A DNA stretch of 64,000 nucleotides from an uncultured Gammaproteobacteria bacterium. GTDB lineage: Bacteria > Pseudomonadota > Gammaproteobacteria > Pseudomonadales > Pseudomonadaceae. Below the pieces are notes generated by a model. The model was given only the letters and a program-made list of their open reading frames with translations, was not told the origin of the DNA and did no database searches. Below are positions 35,018-46,122 of this stretch, one piece after another (position 1 is the first letter of the stretch; every line of letters begins with the position of its first letter). The position numbers and the translations under genes are program-made. Where the stretch lies: positions 1-64,000 of the forward strand of contig CALZAE010000004.1 in the NCBI GenBank assembly GCA_945612235.1. Direction: 5' to 3'.

Positions 35018-36460
35018 ATGCATACCGTAGAGAAAATTGGCGGCACTTCAATGAGCTGCTTTAACGACGTGTTAGAGAATATTTTCTTAACCGAACACCC
35101 TCAACACGGCCTGTATCATCGTATTTTTGTTGTGTCAGCCTATAGCGGCATGACTAACGATTTACTCGAGCATAAAAAAACAGGACAACCTGGTGTGTAT
35201 CAGCGCTTTGCTGAGGCCAGTGGTGAAGAAGCTTGGCAAGCACCGTTAGAGAAAGTACGCGAAGCGATGTTAGCCAAAAACGCTGAAATCTTTCCAGAAA
35301 GTGAACATGCTCTTAAGCAAGCCAACCAGTTTATTAATAGCCGTATTGATGACTGCGCTGAAGTGATGCACAGCTTGCATCAACTGTGTAACTTTGGTCA
35401 TTTCCAACTGACCGAACACCTGATGAAAGTGCGTGAAATGCTCGCTTCTTTAGGTGAAGCGCACAGTGCCTTTAATACCGTTTTAGCACTCAAGCTCAAA
35501 GGCGTGAATGCCCGTTTTGCTGATCTGACCGGTTGGCAAGCCGCTGAGCCGATGGCCTTTACCGAGATGATCGCGCATCATTTTAAAGACATCGACTTCA
35601 GTAAAGAGCTAGTCATTGCTCCGGGCTATACCCATTGCACTGAAGGCTTGATGAACACCTTTGATCGCGGTTATACCGAGATCACCTTCGCGCAAATTGC
35701 CGCGACCACTGGTGCTAAAGAAGCCATTATTCATAAAGAGTTTCACTTAAGTACCGCTGATCCAAATCTAGTTGGCGCCGACAAAGTTGTGACCATCGGT
35801 ATGACCAACTATGACGTGGCTGACCAACTATCGAACTTAGGGATGGAAGCCATTCACCCACGCGCTGGTAAAACCTTGCGCCGTGCCGGTGTTGAATTGC
35901 GTATTAAAAACGCTTTTGAACCTGAACATGCCGGCACCTTGATTTGCAAAGGTTACGCCAGCAGCACACCTCGCGTGGAGATTATTGCCGGTCGTAAGGA
36001 TTTGTTTGGTATCGAAGTCTTTGACCAAGAAATGCTTGGCGATATGAATTATGACAGCGAAATCACCGACATCATTAAAAAGCTCAAGCTGTATGTGGTG
36101 AATAAATCGCGCGATGCCAACAGTATTACTTATTACTGTGCCGGTTCACGCAAGATTATTAATCGCGCGGTACGGATGATCGAAGAGCATTATTCCAACG
36201 CTGAAGTGACAGTCTATAATGTAGCGATTGTCTCGGCCATTGGCTCGAATATGAAGGTTAAAGGTATTTTGGCCAAAACTGCTACGGCCTTGGCTGATGC
36301 AGGCATCAGTATTCAAGCGCTACAACAGACTATTCGTCAGGTTGAAATGCAGATTGTGGTGCAAGAAAGCGATTACGATGCGGCGATTATTGCTCTGCAC
36401 CGTGCGTTAATTGAGCCTGAAAATTACAGCGGCGTCATTAACCCAGCCATAGTCGTTTAA
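35018..36460 (+). CDS. ask: Ectoine-associated aspartokinase
   Basis: This 480-residue aspartate kinase of the Ask_Ect type has VEKIGGTSMSCF at the ATP site, and C-terminal ACT domains (KGILAKTATALADAGISIQA). This specialised isoenzyme is found beside ectABC, where it supplies aspartyl phosphate for aspartate semialdehyde. It is thought to be less sensitive to lysine and threonine feedback than the housekeeping enzyme. The long structured spacer before it suggests separate tuning. Confidence 0.93.
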   Translation: MHTVEKIGGTSMSCFNDVLENIFLTEHPQHGLYHRIFVVSAYSGMTNDLLEHKKTGQPGVYQRFAEASGEEAWQAPLEKVREAMLAKNAEIFPESEHALKQANQFINSRIDDCAEVMHSLHQLCNFGHFQLTEHLMKVREMLASLGEAHSAFNTVLALKLKGVNARFADLTGWQAAEPMAFTEMIAHHFKDIDFSKELVIAPGYTHCTEGLMNTFDRGYTEITFAQIAATTGAKEAIIHKEFHLSTADPNLVGADKVVTIGMTNYDVADQLSNLGMEAIHPRAGKTLRRAGVELRIKNAFEPEHAGTLICKGYASSTPRVEIIAGRKDLFGIEVFDQEMLGDMNYDSEITDIIKKLKLYVVNKSRDANSITYYCAGSRKIINRAVRMIEEHYSNAEVTVYNVAIVSAIGSNMKVKGILAKTATALADAGISIQALQQTIRQVEMQIVVQESDYDAAIIALHRALIEPENYSGVINPAIVV

Positions 36461-36476
36461 GCTGCTACAGCATGCT

Positions 36477-36507
36477 AGCCATACGCACACCCTTACTGCG
36501 TATGGCT
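36477..36507 (+). terminator. Terminator-like hairpin of ectoine operon
   Basis: AGCCATACGCA / TGCGTATGGCT, an 11-bp perfect stem with a 9-base loop, 16 bp after the ask stop. There is no clear U-run, so termination may need Rho. Confidence 0.6.
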
Positions 36508-36576
36508 GTGCATACATCTCATGCAGGCCTTGTGTCGAGCATCTGCCTACGCTTAATGGATGCAAGCAGCATCTAA

Positions 36577-37143
<567 letters not shown>

Positions 37144-37202
37144 TGTAAGACACATATCAGCCTTACTGATACTGCGCGCTGACTTAGATTACGGCACAAT
37201 AA

Positions 37203-37502
<300 letters not shown>

Positions 37503-37510
37503 AAGCATAT

Positions 37511-39184
37511 ATGCGGCGCTTGCAAGCTACTGTACTCAGCATTCTACTGTGCTGGACGCTGGTTGTTACCGCAGAACAAGCACCCCAGCGTGCCTATGTC
37601 AGTAGCGCCCACCCCTTAGCCAGTGCTGCCGGGGTGGAGATTCTCCAACAAGGTGGTAATGCCATTGATGCCGCTATCGCGGTAACTGCAGCTTTAGCCG
37701 TGGTTGAGCCTTACGGTTCAGGCCTCGGTGGCGGCGGTTTTTATTTATTACGCCGTGCCGGCAAAAACCCTGATTATCAATTTTTAGACGCGCGCGAGCG
37801 TGCTCCTCTAGCAGCACACGCTGACCTGTATCGCGTTGATGGCGTGGTGGATGCCAAGCTATCGCTCGATGGTGCATTAGCGGCTGCTATTCCTGGTATT
37901 CCAGCAGCGCTGGGTGAATTATCTAAGCGCCATGCTCGCCTGCCTCTGGCCACTAACCTTGCGCCCGCGATTGCTTTGGCGCGCGATGGTTTTGCAGTGG
38001 ACGCTGTGTATCAAGAACGCGCGGGCTGGCGTTTAAAAGCCCTGCAAAACGATGCTGAATCCGCACGCTTATTTCTACATCAACAAGCGATTCCAGCACA
38101 AGGCTGGCTATTGCGTCAGCCTGAGTTAGCCGCAACGCTAAGCATGTTGGCCGAACAAGGCTCGACAAGCTTTTACCGTGGCCCCTTTGCGCAAAAAATG
38201 ATCAATGCGGTGCAAGAGGCTGGCGGTATTTGGTCGCCACAAGACTTATCAACCTACAAAGTGCAGTGGCGTGCACCTTTGATTGTGCCCTTAGCCGAGC
38301 AGCGCCGCCTGATTAGCGCGCCTCTGCCATCCGCCGGTGGTATTGCCATTGCGCAAAGCTTGTTAATGCTGCAACGCCTACCCTGGCAGCAAGCCGAGCC
38401 AGCGCAACGTGCGCACTATATTACTGAAGTGTTACGCCGCGCTTACCGTGACCGCGGCTTACTCGGTGACCCTGATTTTGTCGAGAACCCCACACCCGCG
38501 CTACTGGCACGTCAACATATCGTAGAGATGACCAGCAGCATTGATGTTGAGCATGCCACGCCCAGCGCCAGCCTCAAGCCCGGTGCGCAGCCGCATGAAG
38601 GCGATCACACCACGCATTTTGCGGTACTCGATCAGCAGGGCAATGCTGTGGCGGCTACCTTATCTCTCAATATGATGTTTGGCGCGGCCTTTACCGTGCC
38701 CGGTACCGGCGTGTTGCTCAATGATGAAATGGATGATTTTGCTGCTGACCTCACCGGTAGCAATGCTTATGGTTTAAGTGGTAGTGCAGCCAACAGCATA
38801 CAAGCCGGTAAACGCCCTCTATCCTCAATGAGCCCAAGCTTTTTAGAAGGTCCTGAGGACTTCGCGGCTTTTGGCACCCCCGGCGGCAGCCGGATTCCCA
38901 GCATGAATGTGCTAGCAATGCTGTCGTACTTAGAGGGTCAAGCGCCAGCGCAATGGGTCGCAGCGCCACGTATCCACCACCAATATCTACCTGATGTATT
39001 AGGTTTTGAACCCGGTGCTTTAACGCCACAACAGCAACAACGTTTACAGCGTAAAGGACACAAGGTTGAAGAACTGACCCGCAACTACGGCAATCAGCAA
39101 GTGCTGTGGTGGCATAAAGATTCAGGGCGTAGCGCTGCAGCCAGTGACCCACGCGGCCAAGGTGTTAGCCTGAGCCACGAATAA
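37511..39184 (+). CDS. ggt: Gamma-glutamyltransferase
   Basis: This 557-residue Ntn-hydrolase has a signal peptide (LQATVLSILLCWTLVV), a large subunit from about residue 25 (GGNAIDAAIAVTAALAV, GSGLGGGGFYLL), and the autoprocessing and catalytic Thr in the GDHTTHFAVLD segment. The substrate-binding SSMSPSF and GTPGGSR motifs follow. It hydrolyses periplasmic glutathione and gamma-glutamyl compounds. It starts 8 bp after the ferredoxin gene and ends 2 bp before the converging Na/Pi gene. Confidence 0.92.
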   Translation: MRRLQATVLSILLCWTLVVTAEQAPQRAYVSSAHPLASAAGVEILQQGGNAIDAAIAVTAALAVVEPYGSGLGGGGFYLLRRAGKNPDYQFLDARERAPLAAHADLYRVDGVVDAKLSLDGALAAAIPGIPAALGELSKRHARLPLATNLAPAIALARDGFAVDAVYQERAGWRLKALQNDAESARLFLHQQAIPAQGWLLRQPELAATLSMLAEQGSTSFYRGPFAQKMINAVQEAGGIWSPQDLSTYKVQWRAPLIVPLAEQRRLISAPLPSAGGIAIAQSLLMLQRLPWQQAEPAQRAHYITEVLRRAYRDRGLLGDPDFVENPTPALLARQHIVEMTSSIDVEHATPSASLKPGAQPHEGDHTTHFAVLDQQGNAVAATLSLNMMFGAAFTVPGTGVLLNDEMDDFAADLTGSNAYGLSGSAANSIQAGKRPLSSMSPSFLEGPEDFAAFGTPGGSRIPSMNVLAMLSYLEGQAPAQWVAAPRIHHQYLPDVLGFEPGALTPQQQQRLQRKGHKVEELTRNYGNQQVLWWHKDSGRSAAASDPRGQGVSLSHE

Positions 39185-39186
39185 AA

Positions 39187-41052
39187 CTACCCCAGATGAA
39201 TCAGCGGAAAATCATCATCACCGCCTAAGCTGCGCACTTCTCTAAGCAATTCATTATCGCCGACTAATCCCAACTGCAAGACATTGCGCAGACTCTGGGT
39301 AATACGGCTGGAATAACCTAAATCATTCATCAATGAACTGGCCTGTAAGTTATCCAATTGCTGACTGCGCACTTCACTAAAGATCCGATGGCGAAAATCT
39401 GCATCAAACTTAGCCGCTTGACCATCAACCCACTCCATACGACTGCGCCACACCTCATCAGACAACTCAGAGCGCCCGACTTCGCGCACTTGACGCAGCA
39501 CCCAGAGCACATGCCGACGCAAGTCTAAATAATGATCATGTACATGCGAGCGATCATTACGTAAATAGTGACCTAAGTTTTTCTGCAAGTGTTTAGCATC
39601 TTTAACCGCATCCACTAGTTGCAAAGCCACCACCTGACAGGTCATCCAGAACTGCTGATGTTCTTCATCCATCTGCGCATCCAAGCGACTCATAAAACCC
39701 AATAAATCTGAATATACGCCCTTAATATGACGCTGATACAACTCTTCAGCGTCCAAGCATTCGGCATCGTTAGGGCGAGCATTTAAGCGCTCATTATCGA
39801 CCTTGATACTAGAAAGCTGTTCAACCGGTTGATACAAAGCATGGCAAATCACTTCTAAACTTAAGCGCCCCAAGTGCTGCAACTCTTGCACCACTGCACG
39901 TGATGCAGTATCAACTGAGGCTAATGCGGCATCATTAAGGTAACGGGCTCGGGTTTGCGGCAAAACACGCTGCTCAACCACTGAGCTCTGACCTGTTTGA
40001 ATATCGGCAATTAACACGCTAGGTTCTTTGCGGTCAGGTAAAAAGCGACACAGCCAGACTTCCAACTGCCGTTGCCATGGCCAAAACAGTAAGACCCCAA
40101 TCACGTTAAATAACGTCTGGAACATCGCCAACTGCAAGAGCGTATTATGACCCGCACCCAAATGATCCATCAGCCATTGCGACAACCAAGCTAAAGGGGT
40201 GAGCAATAACAAGGTGATCATACCGGTTAAAATATTAAACAGCGCATGGACCAAAGCTAAGCGCTGACCACCGCGGTTACCACCCAGCCAACCTACAATC
40301 GCCGTGGTGACACTGCTACCAACATTACCACCAATGGCAATCGCCATGCCTTGCCACAACTCAATTTGCCCACCAGCCAACGCGGCTAAGATCAACATTA
40401 AGGTGGCATGACTGGACTGCAAAACAGCAGTTAATGCCAAACCAATAGCCACAAATGCCAATTGCTCCAACAAGCCACTAGAACCTTGCCCCGTCATATC
40501 AACGCTGCTACCAAAGGCGTTAAAGCCTCCTTTGATTTCATCGATACCTAAAAATATAAAGGCAATTCCTAAGACAATTCGACCAGCAGCTTTACTGTTG
40601 GGCCCATTAAAACCGGCCAACACACCAAACACTAACAATGGCAAAGCTAAAGGGCTGAGACTGAAATTTTGCCCAGCGGCAGCTAGCAACCAAATACCAC
40701 CACTAGTACCTAGGTTAATGCCCAATAAAATTGAAATACCACCAGCCAACTGAATCAAACCAGTACTGATAAAAGCAATGGTCAGTAGCGACATTAAGGT
40801 GGTGGATTGCAGCACCATGGTGCCACCCACACCAAATAAAAACCCTTTAAAAGGGGTCGCGGTACTGCGCTCTAATAACTGCTCTAAACGGCCACCTGCT
40901 AGCTGCTTTAAGCCCTCTTCAAGGCACTGCATACCAAATAAAAACAGCGCTAAACCTGAACACAACTGCAACCAACCAGAGCTGTACCAAAAGCTGATGG
41001 ATAAGACCGCAAGTCCTAACACAGGCAATAAAAACGACTTTAACTTATCCAT
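39187..41052 (-). CDS. Na/Pi cotransporter family protein with PhoU-like domain
   Basis: The 621 residues contain two Na_Pi_cotrans repeats, each with a QSS/QST motif (MVLQSTTLMSLLTIAF; TAVLQSSHATLMLIL), over about eight helices. A cytoplasmic C-terminal PhoU-like helical domain follows (residues about 370-620). The layout is that of the NptA/YjbB family, which moves phosphate with sodium. It converges on ggt with no spacer for a terminator. Confidence 0.87.
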   Translation of the reverse strand: MDKLKSFLLPVLGLAVLSISFWYSSGWLQLCSGLALFLFGMQCLEEGLKQLAGGRLEQLLERSTATPFKGFLFGVGGTMVLQSTTLMSLLTIAFISTGLIQLAGGISILLGINLGTSGGIWLLAAAGQNFSLSPLALPLLVFGVLAGFNGPNSKAAGRIVLGIAFIFLGIDEIKGGFNAFGSSVDMTGQGSSGLLEQLAFVAIGLALTAVLQSSHATLMLILAALAGGQIELWQGMAIAIGGNVGSSVTTAIVGWLGGNRGGQRLALVHALFNILTGMITLLLLTPLAWLSQWLMDHLGAGHNTLLQLAMFQTLFNVIGVLLFWPWQRQLEVWLCRFLPDRKEPSVLIADIQTGQSSVVEQRVLPQTRARYLNDAALASVDTASRAVVQELQHLGRLSLEVICHALYQPVEQLSSIKVDNERLNARPNDAECLDAEELYQRHIKGVYSDLLGFMSRLDAQMDEEHQQFWMTCQVVALQLVDAVKDAKHLQKNLGHYLRNDRSHVHDHYLDLRRHVLWVLRQVREVGRSELSDEVWRSRMEWVDGQAAKFDADFRHRIFSEVRSQQLDNLQASSLMNDLGYSSRITQSLRNVLQLGLVGDNELLREVRSLGGDDDFPLIHLG

Positions 41053-41204
41053 ACACTCACCGCAGCGCAGTTGATTTATTAAGAAAGTAGGCTTAAGTAA
41101 ACAGCAACTTAATACCCACTCTGTTGGCGATTATGCAGAAAACACTGCAATTCAACAGTAGTTCTAGCTGTTGTATAGCCAGCATTACATAGTACAAGCT
41201 CGGC

Positions 41205-41236
41205 AAAAAAGGCCGCTCTCAAAAATGAGGCGGCCT
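41205..41236 (-). terminator. Rho-independent terminator
   Basis: On the minus strand, AAGGCCGCC, an A/T loop and GAGCGGCC are followed by TTTTTT. It lies 22 bp after the stop of the 110-aa gene. Confidence 0.8.
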
Positions 41237-41258
41237 TGTACATTATCTAACCTATAAG

Positions 41259-41591
41259 TCAGCGGTTATTATCGTAATCGTTTTCAGTACAACCCAAGCA
41301 GCGGACAAAGGCGGCTTTACCCGGCTCAACTACTAAGGCTTGACCCGCACGACCCACACCGCCACCCAAAGCAGTAAAGGGTAATGTCACGACAAAAAGA
41401 CCTGCACCAACCAAAGTAGCGGCAATTAATAAGGGACGTGCAATCACCACATCAGCAACCATGGCAAAGGCAGGCGGAGCATCCACTTCATATTCGGGAT
41501 TACCGCTAGCGTTGGTATTGGCAGCGGCAGGCAGACTTAACATACTCATACACAAAGCTAAAACTGCAGCAGTCAGACGAAACATACTCAT
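41259..41591 (-). CDS. Secreted/membrane hypothetical protein with CxxC
   Basis: The 110 residues have an N-terminal signal ([15 protein letters not shown]), one later hydrophobic segment ([19 protein letters not shown]) and a C-terminal CLGC pair. The segment [10 protein letters not shown] next to the C-terminus could hold a metal or form a disulfide. I recognise the general type as a conserved pseudomonad hypothetical, not its function. It is monocistronic with its own terminator. Confidence 0.7.
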   Translation of the reverse strand: MSMFRLTAAVLALCMSMLSLPAAANTNASGNPEYEVDAPPAFAMVADVVIARPLLIAATLVGAGLFVVTLPFTALGGGVGRAGQALVVEPGKAAFVRCLGCTENDYDNNR

Positions 41592-41665
41592 AATGGCGAT
41601 CCCTCAAATAAAGTATTAATCAACAATGGCAACTATATAGCGCAGTGCCGATAATGGGAATTGAA

Positions 41666-42481
41666 TCAGCTCTGGCATTTCAAGCAAAACACACTTGAGC
41701 GCTGTCCCAACTTCACTTCACTCAACTCATTAGCACAGACACGACATGGTTCGCCAGAACGACCATAGACAAACAAGGTTTGCTGAAAGTAGCCTGGTTT
41801 GCCATCACCACCGACAAAATCGCGTAATGTAGTACCACCCTGCTCGATGGCAGCGGCTAACACACGCTTAATCTCTGCAGTGAGTTTGGCATAAGCCGCT
41901 TTCGACACACGGCCTGCTTCACGGCGCGGATCAATACCGGCGGCAAATAACGCTTCGCTGGCATAAATATTACCGACACCCACTACCACCGCATTATCCA
42001 TAATAAAGGGCTTAATCGGCATCTTGCGCCCGCGCGAGCGCTCGTATAGATGGTCCGCAGTAAAGTCAGCTAATAACGGCTCCGGCCCCAGCTTTTGCAA
42101 CAACTTGTGCTGCAACGGTGGCTCAGCACTCCAGAGCATTGCACCAAAGCGCCGCGGATCGGTATAGCGCAGAATCATCCCCGACTCGAGCTCGATATCC
42201 ACATGATCATGCTTAGCCACTGGCGTGCCAGCCTCGACCATCCGTAAGCTGCCTGACATACCTAAGTGGCTGATTAAAGTGCCCACTTCGGCACCAATCA
42301 ATAAGTACTTCGCTCGGCGTTCAACGCTGACAATGGCCTGCCCAGATAAACGTACATCCAAGTCTTCAGGGATCGGCCAGCGCAAACGTGCATTGCGCAC
42401 AATCACACGCACCACGCGCTGACCAATCAAGTGCGGAGCAATACCACGGCGCGTAGTTTCAACTTCAGGAAGCTCTGGCAT
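41666..42481 (-). CDS. mutM: Formamidopyrimidine-DNA glycosylase
   Basis: The 271 residues start with [13 protein letters not shown], in which Pro (residue 2) is the nucleophile and Glu3 the acid. An H2TH helix region is seen in [14 protein letters not shown], and a C-terminal zinc finger in CRVCANEL and CLKCQS. It excises 8-oxoguanine and other oxidised purines and nicks the abasic strand. It follows the FAH-family gene by 2 bp. Confidence 0.96.
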   Translation of the reverse strand: MPELPEVETTRRGIAPHLIGQRVVRVIVRNARLRWPIPEDLDVRLSGQAIVSVERRAKYLLIGAEVGTLISHLGMSGSLRMVEAGTPVAKHDHVDIELESGMILRYTDPRRFGAMLWSAEPPLQHKLLQKLGPEPLLADFTADHLYERSRGRKMPIKPFIMDNAVVVGVGNIYASEALFAAGIDPRREAGRVSKAAYAKLTAEIKRVLAAAIEQGGTTLRDFVGGDGKPGYFQQTLFVYGRSGEPCRVCANELSEVKLGQRSSVFCLKCQS

Positions 42482-42483
42482 TG

Positions 42484-43161
42484 TCAGTTACGCTGTGGCA
42501 GAACAAAAGTGCTAAAGGCTGTATGGCCCGGAATCTCCATCAGCAACTCATCACCTGCTTGCAACGGACCCACACCAGCCGGTGTACCGGTTAACACCAC
42601 ATCACCGGGCTGCAAGGCAAACTGGCCCGCCATATGCTGAATCAAGGGGATAATTGGATAGAGCATTTCACGGCTGTTGCTCTCTTGGCGCACTTCACCA
42701 TTAATGCTCAGACGCACATCAATATCAGCGCTATCTTTAACGGCAAAACCCGAAACAAAGGGCGCTAACACGCAGGCACCATCAAAAGATTTTGCCACTT
42801 CCCACGGCCAGCTTTTTTCTTTGAGGCGCTCTTGCACATCACGCAAGGTTAAATCCAGCGCCGGTGCATAACCGGTAATAGCATCAATCACTTCTTCTTC
42901 GCTGGGCTGACGCGATAACGGCTTACCAATCAATACCGCAATTTCAATCTCGTAATGCACCGCGCCACGATCCTGCGGAATACTAAAACCACCCTCAGGT
43001 GATACCACACAACTGGCCGGCTTAATAAATAACAGTGGCTCAGTTGGCACTGGGTTATTCAGCTCTTTGGCATGCGCTGCATAATTACGTCCCACGCACA
43101 CCACTTTACCCACAGGATAATGAATGCGTGTGCCGTCGATATATTGATGTTGATAGCTCAT
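42484..43161 (-). CDS. Fumarylacetoacetate hydrolase family protein
   Basis: This 225-residue FAH-fold enzyme has the metal-binding Glu pair in [24 protein letters not shown], and [14 protein letters not shown]. The single-domain form resembles YcgM/FAHD1, which act as acylpyruvate hydrolases or oxaloacetate decarboxylases. It is followed almost directly by mutM, and a hairpin separates it from the D-2-hydroxyglutarate dehydrogenase gene. The exact substrate is open. Confidence 0.85.
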   Translation of the reverse strand: MSYQHQYIDGTRIHYPVGKVVCVGRNYAAHAKELNNPVPTEPLLFIKPASCVVSPEGGFSIPQDRGAVHYEIEIAVLIGKPLSRQPSEEEVIDAITGYAPALDLTLRDVQERLKEKSWPWEVAKSFDGACVLAPFVSGFAVKDSADIDVRLSINGEVRQESNSREMLYPIIPLIQHMAGQFALQPGDVVLTGTPAGVGPLQAGDELLMEIPGHTAFSTFVLPQRN

Positions 43162-43187
43162 AAAAAACCCTTAGAAAACGAGAAGCG

Positions 43188-43209
43188 GCCGACTGCAATC
43201 ACAGTCGGC
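43188..43209 (-). terminator. Hairpin between D-2HG dehydrogenase and FAH genes
   Basis: GCCGACTG / CAGTCGGC, an 8-bp stem with a 6-base loop, follows the stop of the FAD oxidoreductase on the minus strand and lacks a U-tract. Confidence 0.45.
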
Positions 43210-43227
43210 ACCATCATTAAACTGGCA

Positions 43228-44622
43228 TTAAACCGGAAAAATCTTACCCGGATTCATAATGCCCTTGGGATCAAAAATCGCTTTAATCGCCTGCATATAA
43301 GCAATTTCTTCCGGAGAACGACTGTAGTGCAAGTAATCACGCTTAGTCATGCCCACGCCATGTTCAGCTGAGATTGAGCCGTTATACTTCTGTACCGTTT
43401 CAAATACCCACTGATTCACCACCGCACACTGCGCAAAGAACTCGTCTTTACTGAGATTGTCCGGCTTGAGAATATTAAGGTGCAAGTTACCGTCACCAAT
43501 ATGACCAAACCATACCACTTCAAAGTCTGGGTAGTTTTTTGCGACAATTTCGTCGATATCACGTAAAAATGCCGGTACTTGACCAACAGTGACCGAGATA
43601 TCGTTTTTGTAGGGTGTCCAATGCGCAATGGTTTCTGAGATATATTCGCGCAACTTCCATAAGTTTTCTAGCTGCTGCTCACTTTGGCTCATCACGCCAT
43701 CGAGCACCCAACCTTGCTCCACGCAATGCTCAAAAGTAGCTAAGGCTTGCTCAGAGACTTCTTCACTGACAGCTTCAAATTCAATCAATGCATAGAATGG
43801 GCAATCGGTCTCAAAGGGCGCAGGCACATCGCCACGTGCCAAGACTTTGGCTAGAGCCTTGTCGGAGAAAAACTCAAATGCGGTCAGATCGAGGCTGTTT
43901 TGGAAGGCATGCAGCACCGGCATAATTGAATCAAAGTCTGGCGCACCGAGCACTAAAGCGGTCAGATTTTTTGGCGCACGATCCAAGCGCATGGTCGCTT
44001 CGACGACAAAACCTAAGGTACCTTCAGCACCAATAAACAGCTGACGTAAGTCGTAGCCGGTGGCATTTTTGATTAGGTCTTTATTCAGCTCAAGCAAGTC
44101 ACCTTTACCAGTGACCACTTTCATACCCGCCACCCAGTTACGCGTCATGCCATAGCGAATCACCTTGATGCCGCCGGCATTGGTACCGATGTTGCCACCA
44201 ATTTGACTGGATCCGGCCGAGGCAAAGTCCACTGGATAATATAAACCTTTATCTTCAGCAAACATTTGCAGTTGCTGCGTGGCCACACCTGGCTGACAAA
44301 CAGCGGTACGGTCCATCTCATTAAAGGCGAGGATTTGGTTCATGTTGTCAAAAGACACTACCACTTCACCATTGGCTGCTACTGCGCCAGCAGATAAGCC
44401 GGTACGCCCGCCCGATGGTACTAAAGCGACCTGATGCTGGTTGGCCCAGCGCACAATGGCTTGCACTTGCTCAGTGGTTTTAGGGAACACAATAGCGACT
44501 GGCGCTGGGGAAAAATGCTTAGTCCAGTCTTTACCGTAAGTCTCTAATGAATCTGCATCCGTCAGTACTTTACCGGCATCAACAAGGGTTTTTAGCTCTT
44601 CTATAAGGGCAAGATCGGTCAT
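43228..44622 (-). CDS. D-2-hydroxyglutarate dehydrogenase
   Basis: The protein has 464 residues from the ATG before TDLALIEE. It is a GlcD-like FAD enzyme with an FAD-binding PCMH domain (LVPSGGRTGLSAGAV, GNIGTNAGGIKVIRYG) and a C-terminal lid with the metal histidines (VVWFGHIGDGNLHLN, ISAEHGVGMTK). It lies divergent from serA. In Pseudomonas stutzeri this pair is functionally linked: SerA makes D-2-hydroxyglutarate from 2-oxoglutarate and the dehydrogenase removes it, pulling serine synthesis forward. The neighbourhood here supports the same role rather than D-lactate or glycolate oxidation. Confidence 0.87.
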   Translation of the reverse strand: MTDLALIEELKTLVDAGKVLTDADSLETYGKDWTKHFSPAPVAIVFPKTTEQVQAIVRWANQHQVALVPSGGRTGLSAGAVAANGEVVVSFDNMNQILAFNEMDRTAVCQPGVATQQLQMFAEDKGLYYPVDFASAGSSQIGGNIGTNAGGIKVIRYGMTRNWVAGMKVVTGKGDLLELNKDLIKNATGYDLRQLFIGAEGTLGFVVEATMRLDRAPKNLTALVLGAPDFDSIMPVLHAFQNSLDLTAFEFFSDKALAKVLARGDVPAPFETDCPFYALIEFEAVSEEVSEQALATFEHCVEQGWVLDGVMSQSEQQLENLWKLREYISETIAHWTPYKNDISVTVGQVPAFLRDIDEIVAKNYPDFEVVWFGHIGDGNLHLNILKPDNLSKDEFFAQCAVVNQWVFETVQKYNGSISAEHGVGMTKRDYLHYSRSPEEIAYMQAIKAIFDPKGIMNPGKIFPV

Positions 44623-44829
44623 TTTGGGAACTCTCACACTGTTCATGGTCTGCCTGAAGACTGTTCACGTCATAAGGCTGGCTGTTTTTTCTGTTGCTTA
44701 TGGTAGCATGGGCGTCCCGCTAGTCGCGCCTCACGCCGATTCCCGGGCCGGCTTTATTTTTTTGCCGTTCCGGTCAGTTCTCACTGTCCGTCAACTTGCC
44801 ATTCACATTAGGACAACAGGTCTACGCAG
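44623..44829. promoter_or_regulatory. Divergent promoter region serA / D-2HG dehydrogenase
   Basis: The 207-bp spacer between two divergent genes of one metabolic unit should contain both promoters. I see no confident operator. An AGGACA ribosome site lies 13 bp before the serA ATG. Confidence 0.45.
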
Positions 44830-46059
44830 ATGAGTAAAACATCGCTTGATAAAAGCAAAATTCGTTTTCTTCTTCTTGAAGGTGTTCATCAGAACGCAAT
44901 TGATACGTTAAATGCCGCTGGATATACCAACATTGAGTATATTACTGGCGCATTACCAGAAGCAGAATTAAAAGAAAAAATCGCTGATGCTCACTTTGTT
45001 GGCATCCGTTCGCGCACGCAGTTAACTGAAGACGTTTTTCAGTGCGCACAAAAATTGATCGCTGTTGGTTGTTTCTGCATTGGTACCAACCAAGTTGACC
45101 TCAATGCTGCGCGTGAGCGTGGTATTGCTGTATTTAACGCGCCGTACTCCAACACCCGCTCTGTGGCTGAGTTGGTGTTAGCGCAAGCCATTATGTTGAT
45201 CCGTGGTATTCCAGAGCGTAACGCAGTCAGCCACCGTGGCGGCTGGATGAAGAGCGCAACCGGTTCCTATGAAATCCGCGGCAAAAAGCTCGGTATCATC
45301 GGTTACGGTTCAATCGGCATGCAGTTTTCAGTACTGGCTGAAGCACTGGGTATGGATGTCTTTTACTACGACGTTGTGACCAAGCTGCCATTAGGTAAAG
45401 CCACGCAAGTAGGTACGCTCAATGAGCTGTTAGCGATGTCTGACGTGGTGTCACTGCACGTTCCAGAATTGCCATCCACTGAGTGGATGATTGGTGAGAA
45501 AGAAATTCGCACCATGAAAAAAGGCAGTATTTTGATGAACGCGGCGCGCGGTACTGTCGTTGTCATTGAAGCATTGGCTGAAGCGATCAAAGACAAGCAT
45601 CTGCTGGGCGCTGCAATTGACGTATTCCCAGTTGAGCCGCGTGCCAACGGCGAAGAGTTTGAAAGCCCACTGCGCGGCTTAGATAACGTTATTTTAACCC
45701 CGCACATCGGTGGTTCAACTCAAGAAGCGCAGGCCAATATTGGTCTAGAAGTGGCTGAGAAGCTGGTTAAATACAGCGATAACGGTACTTCAGTCTCTTC
45801 GGTTAACTTCCCAGAAATGGCATTGCCATCGCACCCAGGTAAGCACCGTATCCTGCATATTCACCAGAATATTCCAGGCGTGATGGGCGCGATTAACAAA
45901 GTCTTCGCTGATAACCACATCAACGTATCTGGTCAGTTCTTACGCACTGATGAAACTGTTGGTTATGTAGTGATTGATATTGATGCTGCACACTCTGAGC
46001 TGGCGTTAAGCAAGCTGCAAGAAGTGGAAGGCACCATGCGTTGCCGTATTCTGTACTAA
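44830..46059 (+). CDS. serA: D-3-phosphoglycerate dehydrogenase
   Basis: This 409-residue enzyme has the NAD-binding loop IIGYGSIGMQFSVLAEALG, catalytic Arg in NAARGTVVVIEAL and His in ILTPHIGGSTQEAQ, plus a C-terminal ACT domain (PGVMGAINKVFADNHINV) for serine feedback. It catalyses the first step of serine synthesis and, in this type of enzyme, reduction of 2-oxoglutarate to D-2-hydroxyglutarate. Confidence 0.96.
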   Translation: MSKTSLDKSKIRFLLLEGVHQNAIDTLNAAGYTNIEYITGALPEAELKEKIADAHFVGIRSRTQLTEDVFQCAQKLIAVGCFCIGTNQVDLNAARERGIAVFNAPYSNTRSVAELVLAQAIMLIRGIPERNAVSHRGGWMKSATGSYEIRGKKLGIIGYGSIGMQFSVLAEALGMDVFYYDVVTKLPLGKATQVGTLNELLAMSDVVSLHVPELPSTEWMIGEKEIRTMKKGSILMNAARGTVVVIEALAEAIKDKHLLGAAIDVFPVEPRANGEEFESPLRGLDNVILTPHIGGSTQEAQANIGLEVAEKLVKYSDNGTSVSSVNFPEMALPSHPGKHRILHIHQNIPGVMGAINKVFADNHINVSGQFLRTDETVGYVVIDIDAAHSELALSKLQEVEGTMRCRILY

Positions 46060-46078
46060 GCACTGCGTACAGTCTTAG

Positions 46079-46111
46079 AAAAAGGGGAAGCTGTATGCTT
46101 CCCCTTTTTTA
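46079..46111. terminator. Terminator of serA (bidirectional)
   Basis: AAAAGGGGAAGC, TGTAT loop, GCTTCCCCTTTT with U-runs on both strands, 20 bp after serA. It also faces the 3' end of the convergent oxygenase gene. Confidence 0.85.
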
Positions 46112-46122
46112 ATGCCGGTCGT

